Source: Bifidobacterium sp. ESL0790 (lineage in GTDB: Bacteria > Actinomycetota > Actinomycetes > Actinomycetales > Bifidobacteriaceae). Taken from it: a DNA stretch of 64,000 bases. The DNA lies in contig NZ_CP113915.1 of NCBI RefSeq assembly GCF_029395435.1, forward strand, positions 1,798,001 to 1,862,000, given 5' to 3'. Under the pieces are notes generated by a model, which saw only the letters and a list, made by a program, of their open reading frames with translations, did not search any database and was not told where the DNA came from. Positions 7,772 to 16,203 of the stretch are shown one piece after another (within the stretch, counting starts at the first letter, position 1; each line of letters starts with the position of its first letter). Made by a program: the position numbers and the translations under genes.

Positions 7772-9175
7772 TCAGGCGCTCCTACGGGCGAGAATCTTCT
7801 CCAAGCCAGCGCCGAGCGAATCGGACGAGCTGGCCGGCGCCTCGACGTCTGCGGAGACCTCGGACTCATGGAACGACTTGACCTCCGCCTCGTCACCTTT
7901 GGGCTGCTTGGCCTTGGAATCGGCCTTGCTCGAAACCTCGCCGGCATCGCTCTTCGCGGTATCGGTTGCTTCGGAATCCGACTTCTCGGCGTCTTGCGGC
8001 ACGGCCTTGGCGACCTGCTTGGTGGACTTGATCTCGAGGCTCCGCGGCTCCGAGGTCTCAACTTCCACACCGGAGCGGGGCGCGCCGAGCGAGAAGGAGA
8101 TGAGGTCCTGGTTGCTGACCATGTCGACGGCGTCGAGCGCGCGGACGGGATGAACCTGCTTCAGCTCGTGGGTGGCGTCGTTGGGCTCGTCCTTGGTGGG
8201 CGAGGCAACCTTCGCCTTGGTCTGGACCTGGTTGACGGCCTCGTTGGTCTTGTGACTTTGCTGAGCCTTGGATGCGGCGGCCTTGCCCTGCGAATGGTTG
8301 GTCTTGCGCACCTCAGCGGACTTCGCGCTGGCCTTGGAAAAATCGGAAGAGGCGGGTGCGGAAGCGGCCGACGCGGAATGAGCCTTGACGGCTTGCTTGG
8401 GTTCGGCCTTCGCCTCGGCCTCACTGGAGATTTGCGACGCGGCAACCTCTTGGCGGTCATGCTCGCGCTGGACCCGCAGCGCCTCAACACGCTCGTGGTC
8501 GGCGCGGCTGGCGCGCAACGCCTGGCGAATCTCACGCTGCTCCATGACGCCGGTGGGCTCGTCGTCCTCGTTATGCGCCACAGGGGCGTCGACGAGCTCT
8601 GCGGACTGATGGGCCGCACTCAGCTGGCCGACGCGCTTGGCGGCCTCGACGCCACGATTGGCGGCGTTCATGGCCCGGCGATGGCGCTTGACCTTGAGCT
8701 GGCGCTCCCATTCGCGGGCGTGGTTGGAGGCCCGCACGCCAAGCACCAGGACCACGGCGAGCAACGCCAGAGGAATCAATGCGAAGAAACCACTGAAATG
8801 AAGGGGAATGGCGGCGATGGCGACCACGATGGTGACGGCGAGCAGCGTGGCGGCGATGATCGCGCGACGGTGCGCGGCCTCACGACGCAACTGACGGATG
8901 TGGGCCACGCGTTTCGCTTCCTTGCTTGCCGCAGCCTTGGCAGCGTCCCCCGCTTGCTTCGAGCGCATGACTACCCCCTCCGAGAGAGCGTGATGATCGT
9001 CGGAAAACCTCGTGCCGCTCTGCGCATCGACGAGATGCAGCGAGAGCGAATACTTATCGGCCCTATGCTCAACCACTCTTTTCATGCTGTCCACCGTTTG
9101 CCGCGGCAGCCAGCCAATGACAAGAATCGCGAGAATGACCAGCACGATGACACTGCTCACCCACGCATAATCCAT
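7772..9175 (-). CDS. SepX/GlpR-like membrane protein of the divisome type
   Basis: The protein is about 467 residues. It has one N-terminal membrane segment (VSSVIVLVILAILVIGWLP), a basic cytoplasmic stretch, then a membrane pair at about 105-150 (IIAATLLAVTIVVAIAAIPL and FALIPLALLAVVLVLGV). A long Ala/Ser/Lys/Glu-rich low-complexity tail follows. This topology matches actinobacterial SepX (GlpR-like) divisome proteins. So do the neighbours: GNAT acetyltransferase, 5-formyl-THF cyclo-ligase, FmdB and SAF genes. The ATG at 9175 lies 8 bases after TATTCT and has no ribosome-binding site, so it may be leaderless. The identity is inferred from topology and context, not from strong motifs. Confidence 0.6.
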   Translation of the reverse strand: MDYAWVSSVIVLVILAILVIGWLPRQTVDSMKRVVEHRADKYSLSLHLVDAQSGTRFSDDHHALSEGVVMRSKQAGDAAKAAASKEAKRVAHIRQLRREAAHRRAIIAATLLAVTIVVAIAAIPLHFSGFFALIPLALLAVVLVLGVRASNHAREWERQLKVKRHRRAMNAANRGVEAAKRVGQLSAAHQSAELVDAPVAHNEDDEPTGVMEQREIRQALRASRADHERVEALRVQREHDRQEVAASQISSEAEAKAEPKQAVKAHSASAASAPASSDFSKASAKSAEVRKTNHSQGKAAASKAQQSHKTNEAVNQVQTKAKVASPTKDEPNDATHELKQVHPVRALDAVDMVSNQDLISFSLGAPRSGVEVETSEPRSLEIKSTKQVAKAVPQDAEKSDSEATDTAKSDAGEVSSKADSKAKQPKGDEAEVKSFHESEVSADVEAPASSSDSLGAGLEKILARRSA

Positions 9176-9352
9176 ATCTATCAAGAATAGAGAGAGTTCG
9201 TGACTTTTGACGCATTAAATCACACGCGTGTCGTTTCTGCCCGTGTACTGGCGTAAATCAGCGGAATATCCAGACAAAAACGGTGTTTATGCGGCGTATT
9301 TACGAGGCGGCGAAAACCGGTTTGACGTGGCTTTTGACGATTATCGTGGCCT

Positions 9353-10021
9353 TCACCTGCCAAGGAACCGCGCGGCGAACCCACCTGGGGCGTCGTCGGC
9401 CAGCAGGCTGTAGACATCATGGTCACGCCACGCACCGCGGATATACATGTATTGGCGGCGCAGGCCCTCACGGTGGGCGCCGAGCTTCTCCACGACGCGG
9501 CGGGAACGCTCGTTCTCAGGGAGCATCGCGATCTCCAGGCGGTGCAGGCGCGGGCCGTCGGGGCTCAGCATGGCCCAATCCGCGAGCATCGCCACCGAAA
9601 GCGGGGCGACGCCCAAGCCGGCATGGGCTTTGTCGACCCAATAGCCGACGCTGCCGGAACGTATGGAACCGTAGCTGATGGCACCCACCGAGACCTGGCC
9701 GATGATCTCCATTTGGTATTCGATGGCGAACTGCGCGGCGACGCCGGTCCGCTCGTCGCGGCGCTGACGCTCAAGCCAGGTGTTGAAGGTGAGGCCGGGG
9801 CCGTGCATGGGGTCGCCGGCGTCCCAAGGGCTCAGCCAATTCGCGTTGCGTATGCGCACACGGCTCCAACCGGCCTCGTCCTCGGCGGTCAGCGGGCGCA
9901 GGAGAATCTGGATCGCTCCTTCGGGAGCCGGCAGTTGCGCGGGCATGGTGATGGCGTTCGGGTTGGAGCTGACGTTTGCATTGGGCGCGAGGGCGCTGCG
10001 CAGGGATCGGAAGACGGACAC
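9353..10021 (-). CDS. GNAT family N-acetyltransferase (RimJ/RimL type)
   Basis: The acetyl-CoA fold is visible: IQILLRPLTAEDEAGWSRVR, NWLSPWDAGDP, IGQVSVGAISYGSIRSGSVG, YWVDKAHAGLGVAPLSVAML and LHRLEIAMLPENERSRRVVE, ending GLRRQYMYIRGAWRDHDVYS. These match RimJ-like N-terminal or small-molecule acetyltransferases. The start is uncertain: a GTG at 10021 is used here, the open frame extends to 10189, and an internal ATG lies at 9946. None has a clear ribosome-binding site. It is divergent from the folate cyclo-ligase gene. The target is unknown. Confidence 0.8.
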   Translation of the reverse strand: MSVFRSLRSALAPNANVSSNPNAITMPAQLPAPEGAIQILLRPLTAEDEAGWSRVRIRNANWLSPWDAGDPMHGPGLTFNTWLERQRRDERTGVAAQFAIEYQMEIIGQVSVGAISYGSIRSGSVGYWVDKAHAGLGVAPLSVAMLADWAMLSPDGPRLHRLEIAMLPENERSRRVVEKLGAHREGLRRQYMYIRGAWRDHDVYSLLADDAPGGFAARFLGR

Positions 10022-10191
10022 GAGTTCATAGTACGCCCGCGTGTGGTACGCCTGCTGGAGAACGGCGGAATGACGCGAGGTATAACGCTTTATCAGATGG
10101 CTGGCGGGGAGGTAAATCAGAGAGTTTTCGAAAATCCCGATGATATGAACCATTTCGCCGCGATGAGGGCCGCGCTGGTTACCATACAACC

Positions 10192-11046
10192 ATGGGCACT
10201 ATCGAGACGGCGGTCGAGGAACAAAAAGGGCGTATGCGCAAGCAAGCCATAGCCAAGCGCAGAACGGTGAATGAAGCCGAGCGCGCGAAAGCAGGCGAAC
10301 GGCTGGCGGCCGCGACGACGCAAGCGTTGAGATGGTTCGTCACCGAGCCAGCAACGACTCCTGCCACGAATCCAATGGCGAATCCTTTTGCGAAACCGAC
10401 AACCGGACGAACGGCGAAGCTCCCGACGACGCCGATAACGGAAGCATCTGAGGGCGCGATTCCGAATTCCGCCGAAACGACCCCGCAGAAGCAAACAGAA
10501 GCGGCGGCAAACAATGCGGCCGCCATCAACAGAGACAACGAGCAGCCTGAACAGATGCGCACCATATCCTTATCCGCAGGCGACACCATCGCGGCTTATG
10601 TCTCGATGGGCACCGAGGTGCCGACGCTCGGGCTGCTGGATGCCTTGGTGGAGCATGGATTGCGGGTGCTGGTGCCGCGACTCGGGCGCGGACGCGACAT
10701 CGGCTGGAGCGAATACCTCGGCTCGCGATTGCTGCGTGATATGCCGCGAACGTCCAGAGGTGGGCTGCGTCCCTCGGAACCGGAAAGCGAGGCTCTTGGC
10801 CCCGACGCCATCGCCAATGCGAAGATCGCGCTCATCCCCGCCTTCGCCATCGACCTTGACGGCACACGGCTCGGCCGGGGCGGCGGATGGTACGACCAAG
10901 CCCTCGGATGCCTGCCCGCGGACGCTCTGAAAATCGGAGTGTGCTGGGACTGGGAGCTCATCGACGGCCATGACGCGGTGCCACGCGAACCACACGATAT
11001 TCCCGTCGACGCCGTGCTCACGCCGGAACGCATCGTCTGGTTCTGA
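10192..11046 (+). CDS. 5-formyltetrahydrofolate cyclo-ligase with an internal low-complexity insertion
   Basis: ATP-dependent conversion of 5-formyl-THF to 5,10-methenyl-THF. Recognised by the N-terminal basic helix (KGRMRKQAIAKRRTV), IAAYVSMGTEVPTLGLLDAL, ALIPAFAIDLDGTRLGRGGG with WYDQAL, and VDAVLTPERIVWF at the C terminus. The usual enzyme is about 190-200 residues; this one is 284. The excess is a Thr/Pro/Ala/Asn-rich insert at about residues 49-121, between helix 1 and the first core strand. The FmdB and SAF genes follow on the same strand, as in other actinobacteria. Confidence 0.9.
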   Translation: MGTIETAVEEQKGRMRKQAIAKRRTVNEAERAKAGERLAAATTQALRWFVTEPATTPATNPMANPFAKPTTGRTAKLPTTPITEASEGAIPNSAETTPQKQTEAAANNAAAINRDNEQPEQMRTISLSAGDTIAAYVSMGTEVPTLGLLDALVEHGLRVLVPRLGRGRDIGWSEYLGSRLLRDMPRTSRGGLRPSEPESEALGPDAIANAKIALIPAFAIDLDGTRLGRGGGWYDQALGCLPADALKIGVCWDWELIDGHDAVPREPHDIPVDAVLTPERIVWF

Positions 11047-11177
11047 ACGCGCACAAGCAACTGGCGAACGCGATATGCCAAGCGGCGGCTTTCCCTCTCG
11101 GACGAAGCCACGGTCTGGCCTGGGACTAGGATATGAACAGTCTATTCTTTGATTTGCCAACATTTGTGGAGGGACCG

Positions 11178-11375
11178 TTGCCTATCTATCATTATCGCTG
11201 CAAGAACTGCGGATACGATTTCACCGAACAGCAGTCGTTCACCGACGACCCGATCACCGTATGCCCGAAGTGCGGCGAGGAGCAGGTGCGCAAGGTCTAT
11301 TCGGCGGTGCCGATCGAGTTCAAGGGGCATGGCTTCTACCGCACCGACAAGAACGAGGCGTCGTCTTCCAAGTAG
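11178..11375 (+). CDS. FmdB-type zinc ribbon protein
   Basis: A 65-residue protein whose domain begins PIYHYRCKNCGYDFTEQQSF and continues with ITVCPKCGEEQVRKVYSAVP. The two CxxC knuckles form the zinc ribbon of the FmdB/CxxC_CxxC_SSSS regulatory family. A TTG start at 11178 is preferred because GGAGGG lies 4 bases upstream and the family begins MPIYxYxC. An upstream ATG at 11133 would add 15 unconserved residues. A Ser/Lys tail ends the protein. The molecular role is unknown. Confidence 0.82.
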   Translation: MPIYHYRCKNCGYDFTEQQSFTDDPITVCPKCGEEQVRKVYSAVPIEFKGHGFYRTDKNEASSSK

Positions 11376-11603
11376 TTCGTCAAGGTAGCGTTGTCCACGC
11401 GGTTTCGCTCAAACGATTCGTCCGGCTGCTTCCGCTGATTGATTCGCCCGAATAATGTGGACAACTTGCGGCGCGACATGGAAAATGTGGACGGATTGAT
11501 GCGTGCTATACGCGACACGCCTCAAATGTGGATAACCCCAACCGTTCGACCACATAACCCGTTTGAGCTTTGAAACCTGAATGACCTGGGTCATCATGAA
11601 ACC
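11376..11603. other. Intergenic region with repeated ATGTGGA boxes
   Basis: There is no gene here. The word AATGTGGA occurs three times in direct orientation (11454, 11484, 11524), the first two 30 bases apart. No clear terminator for the FmdB gene is seen. Confidence 0.35.
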
Positions 11604-12347
11604 ATGATGACCTTTTTCCATAGCACGAAAGCGGCGGGCACAGCCAAGTCCCGCTACCCCACCCTCGAGCAGCGGCGGCGCTCACGCACGATCCGGTCGC
11701 TGGCCATCGCCCTGTGCGCCGGCATCGCCGTGTTCCTCGCCTTGCAGTCGATGGCCGGCATGGTCGCCACCAAGCCGGTGGCCACCGCGGCGCACGACAT
11801 CGCCAAGGGCAGCACCATCGATGAGGATGACATCGAGATTGTGCAGGTGCCGGAGAGCAAGGCGCTCGCCTCGGCCCTGTCGTCGCGAAGCCAGGCCACG
11901 GGCACGATAGCCCAAGTCGACATCGCCTCGGGCGACATCCTCACCCGGCCCATGGCCAGGGCCTCCCCCGTGCCAGCCGAGGGGATGACCGTGATCGACG
12001 TGGCCGTGGTGAGCGCGGGGTCGTCGCTGTTCGCGGGCGAACGCGTCTCGCTGGTGACGTCGGGCCAGTGCACCGGCGGCGGGCAGCCCGGAACCGCGGA
12101 TCAGGCCCAGCAATCCGCTGCACAAGACGAGACGAATGGCGATGCTGGCTCAAGCGGCGAGGCAAGCCAGCCGCAGGATTCCTGCATGTTGGCGAAAGAT
12201 GTCGTCATCGTCAAAACCAGCCGCGACAGCATGGACCAAGACATCGAGACGGCGACACATATCCAGGTGGCTTTGAGCCCGCAGGAGGCGGCGACGGTCA
12301 TCGCGGCGAAGGAAGGAGGTCCCATCATGGTGATCACACGCAAGTGA
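11604..12347 (+). CDS. SAF-domain membrane protein (CpaB/RcpC-like)
   Basis: A 247-residue protein with a short basic N terminus, one membrane segment (about 33-52, LAIALCAGIAVFLALQSMAG) and an extracytoplasmic SAF domain: VATAAHDIAKGSTIDEDDIE, GTIAQVDIASGDILTRPMA, then VIDVAVVSAGSSLFAGERVS. SAF/CpaB proteins are found in pilus assembly or as stand-alone actinobacterial envelope proteins. No pilus genes adjoin it, so it is probably the stand-alone type next to FmdB. A disordered Gln/Ser/Asp insert (about 155-190) splits the C-terminal part. Confidence 0.75.
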   Translation: MMTFFHSTKAAGTAKSRYPTLEQRRRSRTIRSLAIALCAGIAVFLALQSMAGMVATKPVATAAHDIAKGSTIDEDDIEIVQVPESKALASALSSRSQATGTIAQVDIASGDILTRPMARASPVPAEGMTVIDVAVVSAGSSLFAGERVSLVTSGQCTGGGQPGTADQAQQSAAQDETNGDAGSSGEASQPQDSCMLAKDVVIVKTSRDSMDQDIETATHIQVALSPQEAATVIAAKEGGPIMVITRK

Positions 12348-12364
12348 GCGCCGTCAACCTGAGG

Positions 12365-12586
12365 TCAGGCGCCGCGCTCGCTGAAGATGCCCCAATGGGG
12401 CGGGAGCTCTCGCAGGATTCGGGCGTCGTCATCGCGGTCTTTGGCGTCCTTCGATGCGCCTTGGCCCTCCGAAGCGAATTCGGAGAGACCGAGATCGGCA
12501 TCGTCGACGTCGAAGCGTTCGGAGCCCTCACGGGTGACGCGCTTGTGGCGGCGGGCGGAGCGTCGGGTCGGGTCATAACCCGCCAT
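12365..12586 (-). CDS. Small hypothetical protein coupled to the helicase-like gene
   Basis: A 73-residue, highly charged protein starting MAGYDPTRRSARRHKRVTRE and ending LPPHWGIFSERGA. I do not recognise its family. The N-terminal half is Arg/Lys-rich and the middle is Asp/Glu-rich. Its ATG overlaps the stop of the 1205-residue gene in a TGATG arrangement, with GGGAGG inside the end of the upstream gene. Translation is therefore very likely coupled, and the product may act with the two upstream proteins. Confidence 0.7.
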   Translation of the reverse strand: MAGYDPTRRSARRHKRVTREGSERFDVDDADLGLSEFASEGQGASKDAKDRDDDARILRELPPHWGIFSERGA

Positions 12587-15500
12587 CAACGCACCTCCCG
12601 GTAGATCTCCCCGATCTGTGAGACCACGCGATCCACTTCCTTGTCGGGGTTGACGAACGCGCCGACGCTCCACACGTCCATGACCGACCAGCCGAGGCCC
12701 TCCAGCTCGCGGGCCAGCACACGATGGCGCTTCCTGGTGGATTGGATGCCCATGAACGCGGCGTCGTCGCTGAGCACGGCCAGCGAGAACGGCTTGTCTT
12801 TGAGGCCCACGACCAGCGGGATGCGCAGGCCGTCGTCGAAGCCATAGTTGACCGCGACCTTGAGGCCGCGTGCCTTGATGCGGTTGGCGAGGTCATTGAA
12901 GAGCACGTTGTCGCAATCGGTGGAGATGGTGGGGCGGATGACGCCATTGCCGAGCTTCTCGGCCCATTGGAGCACCACCTTGAGCAGCTTCGGGCCGGCT
13001 TGGTGCAGGCGGTCGTCCTCCATGTCCTCGGAGCCGAAGGCCGAGATGATGTCGAGGTTCCTGTCGGCCAGGGCGAGCGCGTCGAGCAACTTGCCGTCGC
13101 CGCCTTCTCCTTCCAGCGAGCCGAACTGCTGGAGCAGGCGGCCGTGGGCGGTCTTGGCGAAGCACAACGAGAGGATGATATCGGTGGCCTTGCAGCCGGA
13201 GACCTCGTCGACGCCGATCAGGCGCACGTGGCGCAGGAAGCGGGCCATGGCCTTGTCTTTGATCGACAGCGACTTGAGTTCGGCGCCGAGCCTGGTGCGG
13301 AAGACGGGAGTGAGCGTGACGACCACGAGCAGGTAGTCCGTGGGAACCACGCTGAAGCCTTGGGCGCGGCGCTTGATGGTGGCGATGACCTCGTCGATCT
13401 CCTGCTGGCTGCTCTCCACCAATCCGGTGGACAGCACGGGCACGCCGTTGGCCTTGACCCGGTGGAACTTCACGGTGCCTTGCATCGCCTCGGTGGCGAC
13501 GTCACGGCGCACCTTGCCATAGCCATGCTGCGAGAGAAAGACGGCCAGACGCGGATCGCGGCGCATCGGGCGCGGGTCGACATCCACCTGCGGCAGGATG
13601 CCGATGAGCGAGCGGACCGCCGGGGAGGTGACCGTGTTGCGGTGTGCCAGCACGACGACCTGCTTGGCGCGGCTCAGGATGACCAGCAGCGCCAGCGAGG
13701 GCAGATGGGCGGCCGCGTCGATGATGACTACGTCGGCAAGCGGCTCGGGCTTGCTCAGCACCACGAGCGTGGACGGGGTGGCGACGATGACCGGCTTGGC
13801 GGCGGCGAGGATCTGGGGATGGTCGTGGCGCACGCGCTGCAACGGCACCCTGGAATGGCTAGCCAGCAAAGTGTGCAGCTGGTTGGCCTCCTGGGTGTGG
13901 GAGAAGAGCAGGTCGCAGAGCCTGCGCATCGACTCCTGCTCGACCATCGGGCCGATGGAGTCGACGTGCTCGGCGTCGACCTGGGCGAAGCGGTTGGCGG
14001 CCGATTGCAAGGCCGAGCCGTCCTGGTTGGAGATGATGGCCGAGGAGCGCACGATGTCCTCGAAGACAGTGGTCCACCAGGCCAGCTGCAGCTCCCCCTC
14101 GACGGCCTGCGTGCCCACGCGCCTGGCGCGCAGGTCATCGACCAGCTCGCCCAGGCCGGCGTCGCGGAACTCGCGTTCGAGGCGCGAACGGCCCGGCAAC
14201 GTGTCGAGCGCCAGGCGGTCGGCGTAAAGATCCTTGAGTCGCTGCTCAAGCCGCTCAATCGGAACGGTCTGCAGGTTGCCACCCTGCACGGTGGTGGAGA
14301 GCACGGCGTCGAGCGCGGTGATGTCGCGCATCAGCGTCTCCTGCGTCTCGACGATCTCATCAAGCTTGGGAGGCAGCACGGGCCATCCGCCATGGGGCAC
14401 CAGGGTGCGCCACTGCGCGGCCTGCTTGAGCACGACCTTCAAGGCCTCGTGCAGGTCCTCCACCTGGGCGCCGGCGCGCAGCAGGCTCTTGGCCTCCTTG
14501 ACGTGGCGGCGACGCTCCCAGAAGCCCATGCTGGTGCCTTCGGCCTTGCGCTGCTCCTTGGGCTTGGTGGCCTCGATCATCGCGTCGATGTCGCGCTCGA
14601 AGATCTCGGGCTGGAAGACGTCGAGCACACGGCGCAGGTTCTTCAGCACCTTGACGTGGCGGCACCATTCCTGCACGGTGCCGGGCACCGGGAACCCGCA
14701 GGTCTCGGCGGTGGAGGCGACGTCCTCGCGCATGGCCGGCAGCAGACGCTGCAGGAGGTCCTCGACGCTCTGGTAGGCGCTGACCGCCTCGGACTCGGAG
14801 AAGAGGGAGGCTCCGTACCACACCGTGTCCTCGGGGCCGACGGTGAACTCGCCGAACTGGCCGGCCTGACGCAGCTTCTTGGCCCAGTCGTCCATGTGGG
14901 GTGCGATGGCTCGCGCGGCATCCTTGCTCAGCCGCACATGCGTGGCCGGATGCGTGGGCATGTTGGCGATGCTGGCCAGGTTCTGGATGGTCTGGTAGGC
15001 CGAAACGCCCCACTCCTTGCTCACCCCATGCAGGTCGCCAAGGTAGCGGGTCAGGCGCGAGCGCACGCCCACCAGCTCGTCGGAGAGCTGGTCGAAACGG
15101 GAGGTGGCGACGCCGGGTTGGAAGCCGACGGCGGCGATGAGCTGCTTGTCGAGGTTGGCGCCGGCGGCGGGCTCGGCCATGTCGAGCACGCGGTCGCCGA
15201 GCTGGAAGGCGTCCATCTTCTGGGCGAAGCGCTTCTTCTGCTGGGCGACGGCGGGCACGTAGAGCACCGAGCGGTTGGCGGCCACGCAGCGCGAGGCGAT
15301 CGAGGCGGCCTGCAGCGCGGTGTCGTTGGCGGCGTCGCCGTTGACGAACAGCGAATGGCCTTGGGCGACCAGGTTGCCCGCATAGCGCATCACGTTGCTG
15401 ACGTCGCCGGCGGCGTGCTCGTTGTGGGGGTCGTCGTCGAAGGGGCTGAACTGCGGCAGGGCGTTGCCCTTGAGCCGTTCGGCGGCCTTCTTGTCGCCGG

Positions 15501-16203
15501 CCATGGCCTCAAGGATCGTATTGTTGGCGTCCCCACGCTTGAGGGAGTCGATGATCTGGTGTCCCTCGGCGATCATCTTCGTGGAGGGGTCCATGAAGCA
15601 GCCGAGCACGATGTCGCGCTCAATGTCAAAATCGGCGAGCGAATGATGTGCCTGGGCGATGATGGCGGCGAAAACGGCAGAAGTATCAGGTGTGCCGCTC
15701 TCGTAATTCGAGCCGTCGAAAAGCGCGGCCTCGTCGATCTCGACGTTCTCGGAACGCATCGCGGAGGCGAAGGCGGGATTCAGACCCACGTGCCCGGTGA
15801 AACGGATGGTGGCGTCGGTCTCACGGCCGCCGGCCTTGCGTTGCGCGTCGACCGGATAGAGCAGGACAGGCACGCTGTTGCCCTTCCATGTGGCCACGCC
15901 GACGACCATCGAGAGCTCGGCCACCCCGGAGATGCGGGTCTTGGCGGCCTTGTCGTCGAGCACGCGCTCGAGCCTGCGGCCGGCGGCGCGGAGCATTCCG
16001 GTGTCGCGGAAAAGCGAGGCGAGGGTGGTGTGCCCGCTGGCGAAGAGCTGGGCGATGCCGGAGGGATGGGCGTGGGTCAGGTCGAGTTGGGCGGTGAGCT
16101 GGCCGACGTCCTGCAGGGGCGAGGGGCTCAGGCCCCGGCGGTATTCCTCATACCATTCGGTCATCTGGTCGATGCCATTGGCGCTTTGTTTCTTGTCGTT
16201 CAT
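12586..16203 (-). CDS. DUF4011-type degenerate SF1 helicase with REase-like C-terminal domain
   Basis: A 1205-residue protein. Residues ~30-180 resemble the DUF4011 domain (GIAQLFASGHTTLASLF, VPVLLYPVDAQRK, GLNPAFASAMR). An SF1-helicase-like core follows, but its catalytic motifs look eroded. At the Walker A position (~285-296) it reads LFVNGDAANDTALQAA instead of GPPGTGKT. At the DEAQ box (~826-834) it reads VIIDAAAH. Residues ~1120-1195 (SLAVLSDDAAFMGIQSTRKR, LGWSVMDVWS) resemble the REase-like domain that ends such proteins, again without a clear catalytic D-ExK. It overlaps the FHA gene by ATGA and the 73-residue gene by TGATG. Nucleic-acid binding is plausible; ATPase activity is doubtful. 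Confidence 0.7.
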   Translation of the reverse strand: MNDKKQSANGIDQMTEWYEEYRRGLSPSPLQDVGQLTAQLDLTHAHPSGIAQLFASGHTTLASLFRDTGMLRAAGRRLERVLDDKAAKTRISGVAELSMVVGVATWKGNSVPVLLYPVDAQRKAGGRETDATIRFTGHVGLNPAFASAMRSENVEIDEAALFDGSNYESGTPDTSAVFAAIIAQAHHSLADFDIERDIVLGCFMDPSTKMIAEGHQIIDSLKRGDANNTILEAMAGDKKAAERLKGNALPQFSPFDDDPHNEHAAGDVSNVMRYAGNLVAQGHSLFVNGDAANDTALQAASIASRCVAANRSVLYVPAVAQQKKRFAQKMDAFQLGDRVLDMAEPAAGANLDKQLIAAVGFQPGVATSRFDQLSDELVGVRSRLTRYLGDLHGVSKEWGVSAYQTIQNLASIANMPTHPATHVRLSKDAARAIAPHMDDWAKKLRQAGQFGEFTVGPEDTVWYGASLFSESEAVSAYQSVEDLLQRLLPAMREDVASTAETCGFPVPGTVQEWCRHVKVLKNLRRVLDVFQPEIFERDIDAMIEATKPKEQRKAEGTSMGFWERRRHVKEAKSLLRAGAQVEDLHEALKVVLKQAAQWRTLVPHGGWPVLPPKLDEIVETQETLMRDITALDAVLSTTVQGGNLQTVPIERLEQRLKDLYADRLALDTLPGRSRLEREFRDAGLGELVDDLRARRVGTQAVEGELQLAWWTTVFEDIVRSSAIISNQDGSALQSAANRFAQVDAEHVDSIGPMVEQESMRRLCDLLFSHTQEANQLHTLLASHSRVPLQRVRHDHPQILAAAKPVIVATPSTLVVLSKPEPLADVVIIDAAAHLPSLALLVILSRAKQVVVLAHRNTVTSPAVRSLIGILPQVDVDPRPMRRDPRLAVFLSQHGYGKVRRDVATEAMQGTVKFHRVKANGVPVLSTGLVESSQQEIDEVIATIKRRAQGFSVVPTDYLLVVVTLTPVFRTRLGAELKSLSIKDKAMARFLRHVRLIGVDEVSGCKATDIILSLCFAKTAHGRLLQQFGSLEGEGGDGKLLDALALADRNLDIISAFGSEDMEDDRLHQAGPKLLKVVLQWAEKLGNGVIRPTISTDCDNVLFNDLANRIKARGLKVAVNYGFDDGLRIPLVVGLKDKPFSLAVLSDDAAFMGIQSTRKRHRVLARELEGLGWSVMDVWSVGAFVNPDKEVDRVVSQIGEIYREVR